From the NCBI RefSeq assembly GCF_900156885.1, contig NZ_FTOY01000004.1, positions 1-64,000 on the forward strand: DNA of 64,000 nucleotides. Reading direction: 5' to 3'. Origin of the DNA: Limosilactobacillus caccae. GTDB taxonomy: Bacteria; Bacillota; Bacilli; Lactobacillales; Lactobacillaceae. Below the pieces are notes generated by a model. That model was given only the letters and a program-made list of their open reading frames with translations, was not told the DNA's origin and did not search any database. Below, piece after piece: positions 47,278 to 58,062 of the stretch (positions are counted from its first letter, which is position 1; each line of letters opens with the position of its first letter). The translations under genes were made by a program, and so were the position numbers.

Positions 47278-48174
47278 CTACATTTCCCGCAGGCGTTCAA
47301 TCCGTTTATCCAGCGGCGGGTGGGTCGCAAATAAGTTGGAAAAATGGTGACGCTTAGCATTTTTCTCCGGATCACTGATGTACAGAGCCGAACTGCTTGG
47401 GTCAACGTGCTTCATTGGCACCGCCGTCTTTAGCTTTTCAAGGGCACTGATCATCCCCTGCGGATTACGGGTCAATTCGACCGCCCCGGCATCCGCCAGG
47501 TATTCCCGGTTCCGCGAGAGGGCCATCTGGGCAATGGACGCCGCTAATGGTGCCAAGATGATCAACAGGATTGAACCAATCATGGCAAAAATCGCCCCAC
47601 CACTGTCACGGTCGTCACTATTGCTCCGGCCACCAAACCACCAGAAGTTACCGGCAAAGTTGACCAGCATCGCAATCGCCGACGCCAGCGCCAGGGCAAT
47701 TGTCTGCAAGCGAATGTCGTAATTACGAACGTGGGTCATCTCGTGGGCCATTACTCCCTCAAGCTCTTCCCGGTTCATAATCTCCATTAGCCCGGTCGTT
47801 GCTGCTACCGCTGCATGTTCCGGGTTATTCCCGGTCGCAAATGCATTCGGACTCGGGTCATGGATGATGTACACCTTGGGCATCGGCACCTGGGCGACCA
47901 TTGCCATATCTTCGACAACATGCCACAATTCTGGCGCCTCGCTTGCCGAGTGAACTTCCGTCGCGTTGTTCATCCGCATGACCACATCAGTCGATTGGCC
48001 GATAATGACTGCCATGTAGATAACCGCAATGATTCCAGCGATGATGATTCCCCCAACGGCAGTCCCAGCAAAAAGGTAGCCAACGGCCGCCCCAATCAGC
48101 GCCACAAGGAGGAGGAAGCCCGCCATTACGACGACTGTCTTCCGCTTATTGCGGGCTATTTGTTGATAGAGCAT
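47278..48174 (-). CDS. htpX: membrane zinc metalloprotease HtpX
   Basis: A 298-residue M48 protease for membrane protein quality control. Two N-terminal helices (about 15-60) precede the zinc motif [12 protein letters not shown] (about 140-151). Two more helices (about 160-215) follow, and [19 protein letters not shown] carries the third zinc ligand. It ends with [14 protein letters not shown]. It lies 2 bases after lemA, a pairing conserved across Firmicutes. Confidence 0.95.
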   Translation of the reverse strand: MLYQQIARNKRKTVVVMAGFLLLVALIGAAVGYLFAGTAVGGIIIAGIIAVIYMAVIIGQSTDVVMRMNNATEVHSASEAPELWHVVEDMAMVAQVPMPKVYIIHDPSPNAFATGNNPEHAAVAATTGLMEIMNREELEGVMAHEMTHVRNYDIRLQTIALALASAIAMLVNFAGNFWWFGGRSNSDDRDSGGAIFAMIGSILLIILAPLAASIAQMALSRNREYLADAGAVELTRNPQGMISALEKLKTAVPMKHVDPSSSALYISDPEKNAKRHHFSNLFATHPPLDKRIERLREM

Positions 48175-48176
48175 TA

Positions 48177-48749
48177 TTAATCACCCAAATCATCAAATGA
48201 CACTTTTGGCACAGCCTTTGCTTCTTCCGGCACTTGTAAGTAATCCATTTGCTGGAAGTGGTGAATCTTTGCCACAATGTTGCTTGGGAAGGACTGGATC
48301 TTTGCATCCAATGCAGCAACCGTGCTGTTGTATAACTGACGGGAGTAGGCAATCTTGTTTTCAGTGTTTGTCAATTCTTCCATCAGCTTTTGGTATTCGG
48401 CACTTGCCTTTAGGTCCGGGTAGTTTTCCGCCACGGCAAACAGGGTCCGCAGGGTCCCACTCAACTCGTTGGACACTTCCATCTTCTTGGCGTGGTCACC
48501 CTCGGGAACACTCGCTAACTCTGTCCGTAGCTTAGTAACCTTTTCTAGCGTCCCGGCTTCGTACTTACTGTAACCCTTAACGGTTGAGATCAAGTTAGGG
48601 ATTAAGTCGTTTCGCCGTTGTAATTGGACGTCAATTTGACTCCATGATTCTTGGGCGTGTGTCCGCAGTTGAATCAGGCCGTTGTATAGTCCTGCATATA
48701 CCGCAACGAGCAGAACTATCACAACGATAACGATAATTGTAATCATCAT
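48177..48749 (-). CDS. lemA: LemA family protein
   Basis: A 190-residue protein with an N-terminal membrane helix (about 2-20) and a helical cytosolic domain containing [33 protein letters not shown] and the C-terminal [13 protein letters not shown]. Its molecular role is unknown. It is co-transcribed with htpX. AAGGAGG lies 7 bases before the ATG. Confidence 0.93.
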   Translation of the reverse strand: MMITIIVIVVIVLLVAVYAGLYNGLIQLRTHAQESWSQIDVQLQRRNDLIPNLISTVKGYSKYEAGTLEKVTKLRTELASVPEGDHAKKMEVSNELSGTLRTLFAVAENYPDLKASAEYQKLMEELTNTENKIAYSRQLYNSTVAALDAKIQSFPSNIVAKIHHFQQMDYLQVPEEAKAVPKVSFDDLGD

Positions 48750-48884
48750 ATCGGTTCCTCCTTATTAGTCTTTCCCCTAAATTCTACCAGAGTTATCAGG
48801 GCGCTGTCATTAACAATGTTTGCCTTTAGCAAATCGTAACAACTTCTTGTATGATAGAAGAAACGATTAAATGAGGTGTTAGTA

Positions 48885-49346
48885 ATGAACGTTTTATTCG
48901 TCTGTTTAGGAAACATCTGCCGGTCCCCGATGGCCGAAGCGATGTTTAAACAAGAAGTGGCAACTGCCGGGCTGAGCGACAAGATCACTGTCGACTCCGC
49001 CGCTACTAGTCGCGAAGAAGAAGGAAATGGCCCGCACCCGGGAGCAGCGAAGACAATGCACGCTCACGGGCTATCAACGGCCGGCTTAGTCTCACGGCCA
49101 ATTACCCGCCAGGACTTCGACTGGGCCGATTACATCATCTGCATGGATAACATGAACAAGTATAATCTCCAGCGGATGGCGCCAGCTGCTGACCGGGACA
49201 AGATCCACATGGCCTACGAGATCATCCCCGGCAAAGAACAGCAGGAAATTCCTGACCCTTGGTATACGCACCGCTTTGAAGATACTTATGCTAGTCTGGC
49301 TGAAACGCTGCCGAAGTGGCTAGCAAAAATGCAAAAAGAGGTATAA
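48885..49346 (+). CDS. low molecular weight protein-tyrosine-phosphatase
   Basis: A 153-residue enzyme with the P-loop VCLGNICRSPMAE (catalytic Cys and Arg, about 7-19) and the general-acid Asp in EIPDPWY (about 122-128). Such enzymes often act on bacterial tyrosine kinases of capsule or exopolysaccharide synthesis; no such kinase is in the window. The ATG at 48885 is 7 bases after GAGGTG. The GTG start at 48876 would lie inside that ribosome site. Confidence 0.93.
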   Translation: MNVLFVCLGNICRSPMAEAMFKQEVATAGLSDKITVDSAATSREEEGNGPHPGAAKTMHAHGLSTAGLVSRPITRQDFDWADYIICMDNMNKYNLQRMAPAADRDKIHMAYEIIPGKEQQEIPDPWYTHRFEDTYASLAETLPKWLAKMQKEV

Positions 49347-49381
49347 AAAAAACGGCAATCGCATTGATTGCCGTTTTTTTT
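49347..49381. terminator. bidirectional terminator between the phosphatase and srtA
   Basis: AAAAAAAACGGCAATC and GATTGCCGTTTTTTTT form a perfect hairpin with A/T tracts on both sides. Both converging stops touch it. Confidence 0.88.
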
Positions 49382-50087
49382 ACCGTCCCGTCGTGTATTT
49401 TTCAGTAAAGTTCTTTTGCACCTTCTGTGGCGCCTGGCTAAACTTCTCCGACTTGACAAACTTTCCGCGGATCATCAACCGGTTTGCCCCGGTTGCGTCA
49501 CAAGTGATCAGGGTGATGATCTTTTCTGGCGTATTATCAACCACGTCCACCCGGGTCGCGGCGATGAACTGCCGCTGGTAAATCTTATACTCGTATACCC
49601 GGTCCATGTCGGTAATGTAGATCATTTGCCCGACCTTGGCGTGATAGTACAGTGGGGAAAAGAGGATCTTACTCCCGTTAGCCATGTTGTGTCCGGCTAA
49701 CGCATAGTTTCCTTCCCCCATCTTCATGTCCGGCCGCAAGGTCCCCGCTGCCAGTGCCAACGTTGTGTTGTCGACCCCGTTGGCAATCGGAATCGTCATC
49801 TTGATCGCCGGAACCGTGATCGCCCCAATCGTGTTAATCGACTGTTTATCTGCCCGGGCCTTCGCCGCTGTCTGGAGGTTTAAGTCCTTGACGCTTTGAA
49901 AATCATAGGTTGCCTTCTTCTGTGAATTCTTCTGCACCGTCTGCCGGGTAATCTCTGGTTCATAACTCCCGACAAGGTACGATTTTATTTGCTGGTTAAA
50001 TATTAGGACGACTGACACCAACAGTAAAATTACGACTGCTGTCCAGCGTAGCCATTCCCGTGAATGCTTTTTCTCTTTTTTCGCCAT
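49380..50087 (-). CDS. srtA: class A sortase
   Basis: A 235-residue membrane transpeptidase that cuts LPxTG between Thr and Gly and links proteins to the cell wall. A basic N-terminus and membrane helix (about 13-32) precede the sortase barrel. The catalytic residues are His in ALAGHNM (about 130), Cys in LITCDAT (about 195) and Arg in NRLMIRGKF. AAGGGG precedes the ATG. Both LPQTG proteins of this window are expected substrates. Confidence 0.94.
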   Translation of the reverse strand: MAKKEKKHSREWLRWTAVVILLLVSVVLIFNQQIKSYLVGSYEPEITRQTVQKNSQKKATYDFQSVKDLNLQTAAKARADKQSINTIGAITVPAIKMTIPIANGVDNTTLALAAGTLRPDMKMGEGNYALAGHNMANGSKILFSPLYYHAKVGQMIYITDMDRVYEYKIYQRQFIAATRVDVVDNTPEKIITLITCDATGANRLMIRGKFVKSEKFSQAPQKVQKNFTEKYTTGR

Positions 50088-50167
50088 AATTGAACCCCTT
50101 CATCTTTTACTCTGCAATTAGTATAACCTGCTCAAGACACTTTTAGTAGGAAATTTACTCACTTTCA

Positions 50168-51046
50168 TCATGGTGTCCGCTGCTTTTGCGGGGTCGCCGG
50201 GGTTGTCCCCATGTCCGTATCAAGCAGGTACTCTTCAATCAAGCGGACGATCTGCTTATTTTGCGGCAAGCTCGAGTGCTGGGCATCTTTCCCGGTGACG
50301 GTCATGCTGGTATAGTGGGCGACCTGCTTTTGGAAAATGTACTTCCCCGCATCAACGCTCCCTTCTGGTACCAGCCCATCCGAGTTGTAGGTTTCCGTCC
50401 CCGCAACGGAGTAGACCAGCAAGTTCTCAGGAATCTTCTTGCGGTGTTTGACGAAGCTAGAAAACATCTGTGTCGGGTGACTGACTGACGCCTCCGCAAA
50501 GTTATAGGGCGTGCCCAAGGTCATCAGCCGCTTAATCGTAATTGAATCCGCGTAGTTGGCATAGTAATGTTCCAGCCAGTAGGTCCAGATCAAGCCCCCG
50601 TTGGAGTGTCCAAAGGCCTTAAAGTTGTTGAAATTATAATCATCCGTCAGCTTGTTAAAGACCTTATCGACCATCGCGGCTTGTTTTTTAATATTATCGT
50701 AGCCATCATGATTGTTCTCAAAGCTAATCACAATAAAGGGTTCATTGTCACCCTGATTGATCCAGCCCTGGCGGACAATCTGCCCATTATTTTTAACTTC
50801 CAAGCGCAACACACTGTGTTTGTGCGGGCTGTCAGCGTTAAGCTTACGGATTAGGGGATTGAAGCGGTTCTTCGTCGCCGAGCTTCCCGGAATCATGATC
50901 ACAGGTGACATCCGGGAATTATGCTGGGCCGCCAGGTATTCGTTGGTATCCTTCATCCAAAAATAGGCAGGGATTGCCAGCAGCACCAACACGACTACCA
51001 GGCCAACTAAGACTAGCTGACTATGCGTGGCCTTCTGTTTATTCAT
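50168..51046 (-). CDS. membrane-anchored alpha/beta hydrolase (DUF915-like)
   Basis: A 292-residue protein with an N-terminal membrane helix (about 12-30) and an extracellular alpha/beta-hydrolase domain. The oxyanion region is VIMIPGSSATKNRF, the nucleophile elbow is FGHSNGGLIW, and the tail has KDAQHSSLPQN with a plausible catalytic His. DUF915 hydrolases are common in lactobacilli; substrates are unknown. The ATG at 51046 follows AGGAAGAGG and overlaps the PTS gene by 8 bases, so the two are probably coupled. Confidence 0.85.
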   Translation of the reverse strand: MNKQKATHSQLVLVGLVVVLVLLAIPAYFWMKDTNEYLAAQHNSRMSPVIMIPGSSATKNRFNPLIRKLNADSPHKHSVLRLEVKNNGQIVRQGWINQGDNEPFIVISFENNHDGYDNIKKQAAMVDKVFNKLTDDYNFNNFKAFGHSNGGLIWTYWLEHYYANYADSITIKRLMTLGTPYNFAEASVSHPTQMFSSFVKHRKKIPENLLVYSVAGTETYNSDGLVPEGSVDAGKYIFQKQVAHYTSMTVTGKDAQHSSLPQNKQIVRLIEEYLLDTDMGTTPATPQKQRTP

Positions 51047-52334
51047 GACGCGCACCCTCTTCCTGTAGCCGTCTTTCCACCATCATGGCAAGACGGACAA
51101 ATGGTAGGTAGGCCAATACATCCACCAGGAGCAAGGCAATGGCAAAGGCAAGGCTCACCCAGTTACCGTTTGAGCCTAAAAAGCTAATCAGTGGTCCCGG
51201 CGTCCCGAGTAAGACGGGGTACGGGGTTGCCGGAATAAGGTGGACGGCAATCGCCAGGCTGGCAAGGATGATATTGACAATCGGTAAGAAAATAAATGGA
51301 ATTACCAAAACCGGGTTAAGGATAATCGGCAAGCCAATCATCGTCGCGTAATTAAAGTTAAAGAGGGTGGGAATCGCTGTCCACCGCGCCACCCGGTGCA
51401 TAAATGAACCGCTTGGCGTCAGTAAGATTGCCACAATTAGGGCAAGGACTAACCCGTCACCACCAAAGTTGGCGAACGAGTTATAAAGCGAGCTACCGAG
51501 ATACTTATAAGGAACGTTCCACGCCGAGCCATGAGCAAGGGCGTAATTAAGGTTGGCAGTAAAGGCAATCCCACTCGTCATTGTTGTGTAACTCGATGGT
51601 ACCCCTAGCCCCAGCCAATCCATCGCGGTGACCGCCACTGATGCCAGGATTGTCAACCACAGTTGGTGGTGTTCCTGCGCAACGGTTACTAGCCCACTAT
51701 AAGTAGTTGACCAGGCATTGTAGATGGGATAGGAATTAAGCACTAGCCCGCCGACTAAGGCAAGCAAACTGGCAATGGCTAGCGGTTTTAGCATCGCAAA
51801 CACCCGCGCTTGTACTGCCGGGTAACTATCTTCAGTCGCTACCGGCGGGGTTAACCACCGGTACAACTGGCCGATTCCGTAGCCAATGATCAGCACCAGC
51901 AGCAGGCTATTACCATTTAGCAGGCGGGCATAAAAGTTAACGGGCCCACTAGCTGGCACTTTCCCGTAGCGATAAGCCAATACTAGCAGGGTCACGATCC
52001 CCGTAATCCCCGCCATATTAGCATCCCGCCGGTACAGTTTCGCGGTACAAGACGCCACCAGAAAAATAGTGTAGAGACCGATTATCCCCAGCGTCAACTG
52101 GCTGACATTTGCCAGGATAAACTGAATTACCCGCAACACGCTCTGTGGTATCACCTTGTAGAGGTTGGCAATGTTATAGATAAAGCCAGCTAGCTCAAAG
52201 ACGGTTTTCAACAGCATCTTTGCGATCGTCCCCACCAGCACGACCGGAAAAATCATGATTAGGGTTTGCCGGACCACCTTAACAAACGAATAGTGGTTCA
52301 GTGCTTGGATTTGATTGATTATTTTTTCCTGCAT
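51039..52334 (-). CDS. PTS EIIC component, lactose/cellobiose type
   Basis: A 431-residue sugar permease with about 10 membrane helices (LIMIFPVVLVGTIAKML, GNSLLLVLIIGYGIGQL). The EIIC block near GGDGLVLALIVAILL and FNFNYATMIGLPIILNP is typical. It lacks IIA and IIB domains and none is adjacent, so it either borrows them or works outside the PTS. The start at 52334 has GGGG 6 bases upstream; 52340 is an alternative. It overlaps a hydrolase gene. Confidence 0.82.
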   Translation of the reverse strand: MQEKIINQIQALNHYSFVKVVRQTLIMIFPVVLVGTIAKMLLKTVFELAGFIYNIANLYKVIPQSVLRVIQFILANVSQLTLGIIGLYTIFLVASCTAKLYRRDANMAGITGIVTLLVLAYRYGKVPASGPVNFYARLLNGNSLLLVLIIGYGIGQLYRWLTPPVATEDSYPAVQARVFAMLKPLAIASLLALVGGLVLNSYPIYNAWSTTYSGLVTVAQEHHQLWLTILASVAVTAMDWLGLGVPSSYTTMTSGIAFTANLNYALAHGSAWNVPYKYLGSSLYNSFANFGGDGLVLALIVAILLTPSGSFMHRVARWTAIPTLFNFNYATMIGLPIILNPVLVIPFIFLPIVNIILASLAIAVHLIPATPYPVLLGTPGPLISFLGSNGNWVSLAFAIALLLVDVLAYLPFVRLAMMVERRLQEEGARHE

Positions 52335-52390
52335 CTCCATCCCCGCTTTCTCGATTACCCATATTATAATCACGTTTTTAAACGCAAAAA

Positions 52391-52416
52391 AGAGGCTGGA
52401 TAAAAATCCAACCTCT
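52391..52416 (-). terminator. terminator of rpmE2
   Basis: AGAGGtTGGAT and ATCCAgCCTCT form a hairpin followed by TTTTTT on the minus strand, 16 bases past the rpmE2 stop. Confidence 0.82.
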
Positions 52417-52432
52417 ATTAAACAAGGTACGA

Positions 52433-52678
52433 TTACTTGAGACCGTACTTCTTGTTGAACTTGTCGACAGCACCGTCGGCTTGGGTAAACTTTTGCTTAC
52501 CAGTGTAGAATGGGTGTGAATCTGAAGTAACTTCAACCCGGATTAATGGGTATTCATTACCATCTTCCCACTTAACAGTTTCACTTGAAGTGGCTGTTGA
52601 GCCAGAGAGAAACTTGAAACCAGTAGATGAATCTTCGAATACTACTGGATGATAATCTGGATGAATTCCTTGTTTCAT
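52433..52678 (-). CDS. rpmE2: 50S ribosomal protein L31 type B
   Basis: An 81-residue ribosomal protein. It starts [20 protein letters not shown] and contains [11 protein letters not shown]. It lacks the CxxC zinc site of type A, so it is the zinc-independent form. AAGGAGC lies about 12 bases upstream. It is monocistronic downstream of murA. Confidence 0.96.
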   Translation of the reverse strand: MKQGIHPDYHPVVFEDSSTGFKFLSGSTATSSETVKWEDGNEYPLIRVEVTSDSHPFYTGKQKFTQADGAVDKFNKKYGLK

Positions 52679-52771
52679 AATTTATTACGCTCCTTTTGCC
52701 ATGAATCATTGCCTGAAACATAGATAATCAACTCTAACAGAATACCACGATTTAAAGAACTACGCAACTTC

Positions 52772-54049
52772 CTAACTGATCTTTAAGGAAGAATCGTCTT
52801 CAATCGCGACATTCGCGTGGAGACGGTTGAGTTTCCACACGATCCGGTCATAACCCCGCAGGATATTACCGGCATTATTAATCACTGTCTGTCCTTCTGC
52901 CATTAAGCCAGCAATGGTCAGGGAAGCGCCGGCACGGATCTCCCCGGCAGATACTTCCGCCCCATGCAGCTCATCAGTATGCTGGACAACGATCTTCCCA
53001 TCGTGGGCCTGGATCTTCATCCCCATCTTTTGCAATTCAGGGACATGCTTGACCCGCTTCGGGTAAATCGTATCAATAATCGTACTATCCCCATCAGCAA
53101 GCGACATTAACGGGGTTAATGGTTGCTGGAGGTCAGTCGCAAAGCCAGGGAACGGCATCGTCTTGACGGTCACTGGCTTTAGGTGGTCGGTCTTAGGAAC
53201 ATAAATCTTATCACTATCAATCTGCAGGTTAACCCCCATCTCGATCATCTTACTAGTAAATGATTCGAGGTGTTCTGGGATAACGTTGTGGATCATCACT
53301 CCGTCACCTAGGGCGGCGGCTAATGATAAGTAGGTCCCTGCTTCAATCCGGTCGGCGATAATCGTATGGGTATTCATCGACTGGAGAGCGCCGACGCCGG
53401 TGATCCGGATGGTATCGGTCCCGACACCCCGGATCTTTGCGCCCATGTTATTTAAGAATGTAGCTAAATCAATAATTTCTGGTTCACGAGCAGCGTTTTC
53501 AATAATCGTTGTTCCTTCAGCGCGAACGGCTGCCAAAATGGCATTAATCGTTGCCCCAACTGACACCATGTCCATAAAAATTCGCGCGCCATGAAGACCA
53601 TTAGGAGCGTCTAAGTGAACGGTCCCGTTTTCTTCACTAACGGTTGCACCAAGTGCTTTAAATGCTTTTAAGTGTTGGTCAATTGGACGGGGACCGATGT
53701 TGTCGCCCCCCGGAAATGTTAATGTCGCGCGATGGAAACGACCTAATAATGCACCCATAAAATAATAGGAAGCCCGGAGACTCTTAATTGCCTTGCTTGG
53801 AAGTTCAGCCTCGACGATTTGTGTTGGATCAATATTTAAAACTCCGTGACTAAACTCGGACTTTACATTCATTGACTCCAAAATAATCATCAGATTGTGA
53901 ACATCCAAGATATCCGGGACCGTATCAAATTCAACTGGTGTATCAGCAAGAATGGCAGCTGGAATTAACGCAACTGTACTATTCTTTGCGCCGCCGATCG
54001 TTACTTCACCAGAAAGACGGTTTCCTCCTTGAATGATCATTTTCTTCAT
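52772..54049 (-). CDS. murA: UDP-N-acetylglucosamine 1-carboxyvinyltransferase, Cys-to-Asp variant
   Basis: A 425-residue enzyme for the first committed step of peptidoglycan synthesis (enolpyruvyl transfer to UDP-GlcNAc). [15 protein letters not shown] and the two inside-out barrel domains are clear. The active-site loop reads [16 protein letters not shown] (about 116-131), where the family has GGCxIGxRPVDLH. The fosfomycin-target Cys is therefore Asp. Cys-to-Asp MurA forms are known to be active and fosfomycin-resistant. The upstream TGAGGAA supports the ATG at 54049. Whether a second murA exists elsewhere is not visible. Confidence 0.95.
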   Translation of the reverse strand: MKKMIIQGGNRLSGEVTIGGAKNSTVALIPAAILADTPVEFDTVPDILDVHNLMIILESMNVKSEFSHGVLNIDPTQIVEAELPSKAIKSLRASYYFMGALLGRFHRATLTFPGGDNIGPRPIDQHLKAFKALGATVSEENGTVHLDAPNGLHGARIFMDMVSVGATINAILAAVRAEGTTIIENAAREPEIIDLATFLNNMGAKIRGVGTDTIRITGVGALQSMNTHTIIADRIEAGTYLSLAAALGDGVMIHNVIPEHLESFTSKMIEMGVNLQIDSDKIYVPKTDHLKPVTVKTMPFPGFATDLQQPLTPLMSLADGDSTIIDTIYPKRVKHVPELQKMGMKIQAHDGKIVVQHTDELHGAEVSAGEIRAGASLTIAGLMAEGQTVINNAGNILRGYDRIVWKLNRLHANVAIEDDSSLKIS

Positions 54050-54233
54050 TTCTGCGTTTCCTCACTTAAAAATATTAGTCTGTTTTTCATTTAAGCTAAG
54101 TTAATGATTATTTCAGTTACAAAACAGTCAATTGTAATGATAATGAAATATCAACCGAATTACAACCTTTTATAAACAATCTTAAAAAAAATCAAAATTT
54201 AAGACTAATTTTATTCATTTTTACTATCAAAAA

Positions 54234-54267
54234 ACAAGGAACGGTGACGCTTGCCCCCATCCCTTGT
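54234..54267 (-). terminator. probable terminator of pyrG
   Basis: ACAAGG and CCTTGT arms with a 22-base loop are followed on the minus strand by TTTTTT, about 30 bases past the pyrG stop. Confidence 0.6.
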
Positions 54268-54297
54268 CGTTTAACTTAATCTAATTATTTTACCACT

Positions 54298-55908
<1,611 letters not shown>

Positions 55909-55945
55909 CTACTCCTTTGATATTTTTGCGGGCGTAATAAAGAAA

Positions 55946-55977
55946 AAGCTCCCTATTTCACCAGAAACAGGGAGCTT
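55946..55977 (-). terminator. attenuator hairpin in the pyrG leader
   Basis: AAGCTCCCTgTTTC and GAAAtAGGGAGCTT form a strong hairpin followed by TTTTTC, between the pyrG promoter and its start codon. The 5' arm contains CTCCC, able to pair with a run of G residues. This is the layout of the Bacillus pyrG attenuator, where CTP shortage adds extra Gs at the transcript 5' end and these block the terminator. Confidence 0.75.
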
Positions 55978-56018
55978 GATTATTTACTACGTACTAGTTG
56001 GCCTGTAAGACAGGCGCC

Positions 56019-56055
56019 CAAGAAAGATAATACAGGCTCAGCGAAAAATAGTCAA
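56019..56055 (-). promoter_or_regulatory. pyrG promoter with GGGC start site
   Basis: TTGACT (56050-56055) and TATTAT (56027-56032) on the minus strand with a 17-base spacer. Seven bases downstream the transcript would begin GGGC at 56019. Starting with GGG before the first C is the hallmark of pyrG promoters that sense CTP by reiterative G addition. Confidence 0.75.
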
Positions 56056-56071
56056 GCACTAACCGCAAAAA

Positions 56072-56629
56072 TTATTCTTCGTCCTCGTCATCATCATCTT
56101 CGTCGTGTAATTCTGATAATTGGCCTTCGATACCGTCATCAAGGTCATCATCGTCATCGCTGAAGTCATCGTTATCGTCATTGTAATCATCTTCAGCGTT
56201 ATCTTCGTCGTCATCGTCTGCGAGATCCTCATCTTCCGGATCATCGTTGTCGTAGTCGATCACGTCATCGTCATCATCGGTGTCTGCGAGGAAGGCATTA
56301 ACTTTACGCCGCTTCTTCTTTGGACGGTCCTCTTCTTCATCTTCGTTTTCACCAACAGTGGCTTCATCGATCGATTCAAATGGGTACCATGCCCGCAGAC
56401 CCCAGGTGTTGTCACCAAGGGAAATAAAACTGCCATCAACATTCAAATCAGTATAGAACTGAGCGAGCCGTTCACGAATTTCCTCATCGCTCTTACCCAG
56501 ATATTGTTGAACCTCGTTGGTCAAGTCTACAAACGCCATCGCTTCACCATGGTAAGCCAAAATAGCGTGTGCGACCTCAATCATTGAAAGCTCTGATTTG
56601 TCCTGGCCGTCAAAAACTTTTAAATCCAA
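56072..56629 (-). CDS. rpoE: RNA polymerase delta subunit
   Basis: A 185-residue Gram-positive polymerase subunit. The N-terminal HARE-HTH domain ([50 protein letters not shown]) spans 1-95. A long tail made almost wholly of Asp and Glu follows, which displaces nucleic acid and speeds recycling. I choose TTG at 56629, giving the family start LDLKVFDGQ; the ATG at 56641 has its ribosome-site bases directly against it. Upstream of pyrG as in Bacillus. Confidence 0.93.
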   Translation of the reverse strand: MDLKVFDGQDKSELSMIEVAHAILAYHGEAMAFVDLTNEVQQYLGKSDEEIRERLAQFYTDLNVDGSFISLGDNTWGLRAWYPFESIDEATVGENEDEEEDRPKKKRRKVNAFLADTDDDDDVIDYDNDDPEDEDLADDDDEDNAEDDYNDDNDDFSDDDDDLDDGIEGQLSELHDEDDDDEDEE

Positions 56630-56674
56630 ATTGGTGCACATCCCTTCAAAAAGTCTAAACTAAATCATACAATA

Positions 56675-57127
56675 TTACGCCATAAATTGCAATTCAAGTT
56701 GGTAACTTCCGACAATTTGCCCCGCATTTTTTAACCGGTAACTAACACGCAGGCGTCCGGCCGGGGTTGCCGGGTCTAACTGCAAGTCAAGCTTTTCTGT
56801 CGCCACTTCTAAGTTGATCAGCCCGTACTGGGTCCGGTAGCGCATCACGGTCGACCGGTGGGGATCAAATAATAGGTTGGTCTCCACCACGCTCTTCCGC
56901 CGCAAGCGAACAAGTTGCTCATCAAAGCGAACCTGCACGGGGGTTTCCTGGCCCTGTTGGTGTTCGAGATAACGTAAATAGTACTTCCCATTCATCTCGA
57001 CAAAGCTCCCCGCCTCGGTAAAGCTGAAATGTTCTTGCTGGCCATCTTGGCTAATTGTCGTTGCTAATTTTACCTGTACTGGTACAACACGCTTGATCGT
57101 GAACTCCTCCTCTTTTTGCTTTGTCAT
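56675..57127 (-). CDS. DUF1934 (YwiB-like) protein
   Basis: A 150-residue cytosolic protein of the lipocalin-like DUF1934 family: VQVKLATTISQDGQ, YYLRYLEH, MRYRTQYGLINLEV and YRLKNAGQIVGSYQLELQF. Its function is unknown. In Bacillus and lactobacilli it is usually close to rpoE or argS. The start at 57127 follows an AGGTATA site; the longer frame would begin in the lipL promoter. Confidence 0.85.
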   Translation of the reverse strand: MTKQKEEEFTIKRVVPVQVKLATTISQDGQQEHFSFTEAGSFVEMNGKYYLRYLEHQQGQETPVQVRFDEQLVRLRRKSVVETNLLFDPHRSTVMRYRTQYGLINLEVATEKLDLQLDPATPAGRLRVSYRLKNAGQIVGSYQLELQFMA

Positions 57128-57232
57128 CATTATACCTGCTTTTAGCGAGAAATACCGCCCTAAACACCCATTCTCTGCTGACTTCTTGTATAATGAAAAA
57201 AGAAAATCAAGTTTCAGAAAAGAAGAAGATTT

Positions 57233-58060
57233 ATGCAAAAATTTTTTAATGACCTAGCTGTTCAACAATTTAACCAGCAATTGCAGCCGGCAAATAATCT
57301 TTCGTCCTTTGTCTACACCAACGCCCTCTTACAGCTGGCGGACAAGATGACGACGCCGATCATGCACTTTTGGACCCTCGAAGATACCGTTATCCTCGGC
57401 CTCAAAGACCAACGCCTACCCCACTTGCCAGCAGCGCTCAACTTGTTAACGAACCGGGGATACCACTATTTCATGCGCAACTCCGGCGGACTAGCCGTCG
57501 TTAGCGACAGCGGAATCCTCAATCTTTCCTTGTTCTTTCCCTGGCACGTCCTCGGCCACGAGTTAACAATTGACGAAGCCTACCAGCAAATGGTCGACCT
57601 GATCCAGGTGGCTTTCCCAACCCTGCAAATCGAAACTGGTGAGATTACCCACTCATATTGCCCCGGAACCTTTGACATCAGCGTCAACGGTCAAAAGATC
57701 GGCGGAATTTCTCAGCGGCGAAACGCGCGGGGGGTTGTTGTGATGCTCTACATTAGCGTTTGCGGTGACCAGCTCCACCGCGGAGAAGTTATCCGTGACT
57801 TTTACGATGCTGGTCTTAAGGATGAGGAAAACAAGTGGCACTTCCCCGATGTCTGGCCAACTGCGATGACCACTCTCGAACAGTTGCTTGGTACGCCCCT
57901 TACGATTGCGGACACCGTCAACAAGATCAAGCAAGTATGCTCCCTTACTGAAACAGCCAGCCTTGATAACTTAATGTGGTCGAGCGACTTCATCACCGCT
58001 CTCAACCGGGAGCTGACCAGTATGGACCGGCTCCAGGAACGCTTGCAAAAGGAGGATTGA
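57233..58060 (+). CDS. lipL: LipL-like octanoyl/lipoyl transferase
   Basis: A 275-residue cofactor transferase of the BPL/LPL fold. FMRNSGGLAVVSDSGILNLSL and SYCPGTFDISVNGQKIGGIS carry the family core; the Cys in SYCPG matches the catalytic Cys of LipL, the enzyme that moves octanoyl or lipoyl groups between GcvH and E2 proteins. A lipoate ligase of the LplA type is less likely because of this Cys. It is 2 bases before the HD hydrolase gene and shares its operon. Confidence 0.8.
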   Translation: MQKFFNDLAVQQFNQQLQPANNLSSFVYTNALLQLADKMTTPIMHFWTLEDTVILGLKDQRLPHLPAALNLLTNRGYHYFMRNSGGLAVVSDSGILNLSLFFPWHVLGHELTIDEAYQQMVDLIQVAFPTLQIETGEITHSYCPGTFDISVNGQKIGGISQRRNARGVVVMLYISVCGDQLHRGEVIRDFYDAGLKDEENKWHFPDVWPTAMTTLEQLLGTPLTIADTVNKIKQVCSLTETASLDNLMWSSDFITALNRELTSMDRLQERLQKED

Positions 58061-58062
58061 TA

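Noticed and set aside
47133-47405. 90-codon minus-strand frame overlapping the htpX 3' end
   Set aside because: It runs across the htpX terminator in another frame and matches nothing.
56120-56587. 155-codon plus-strand Val/Ile-rich frame opposite rpoE
   Set aside because: It is the complement of the Asp/Glu codon run of the delta subunit tail.
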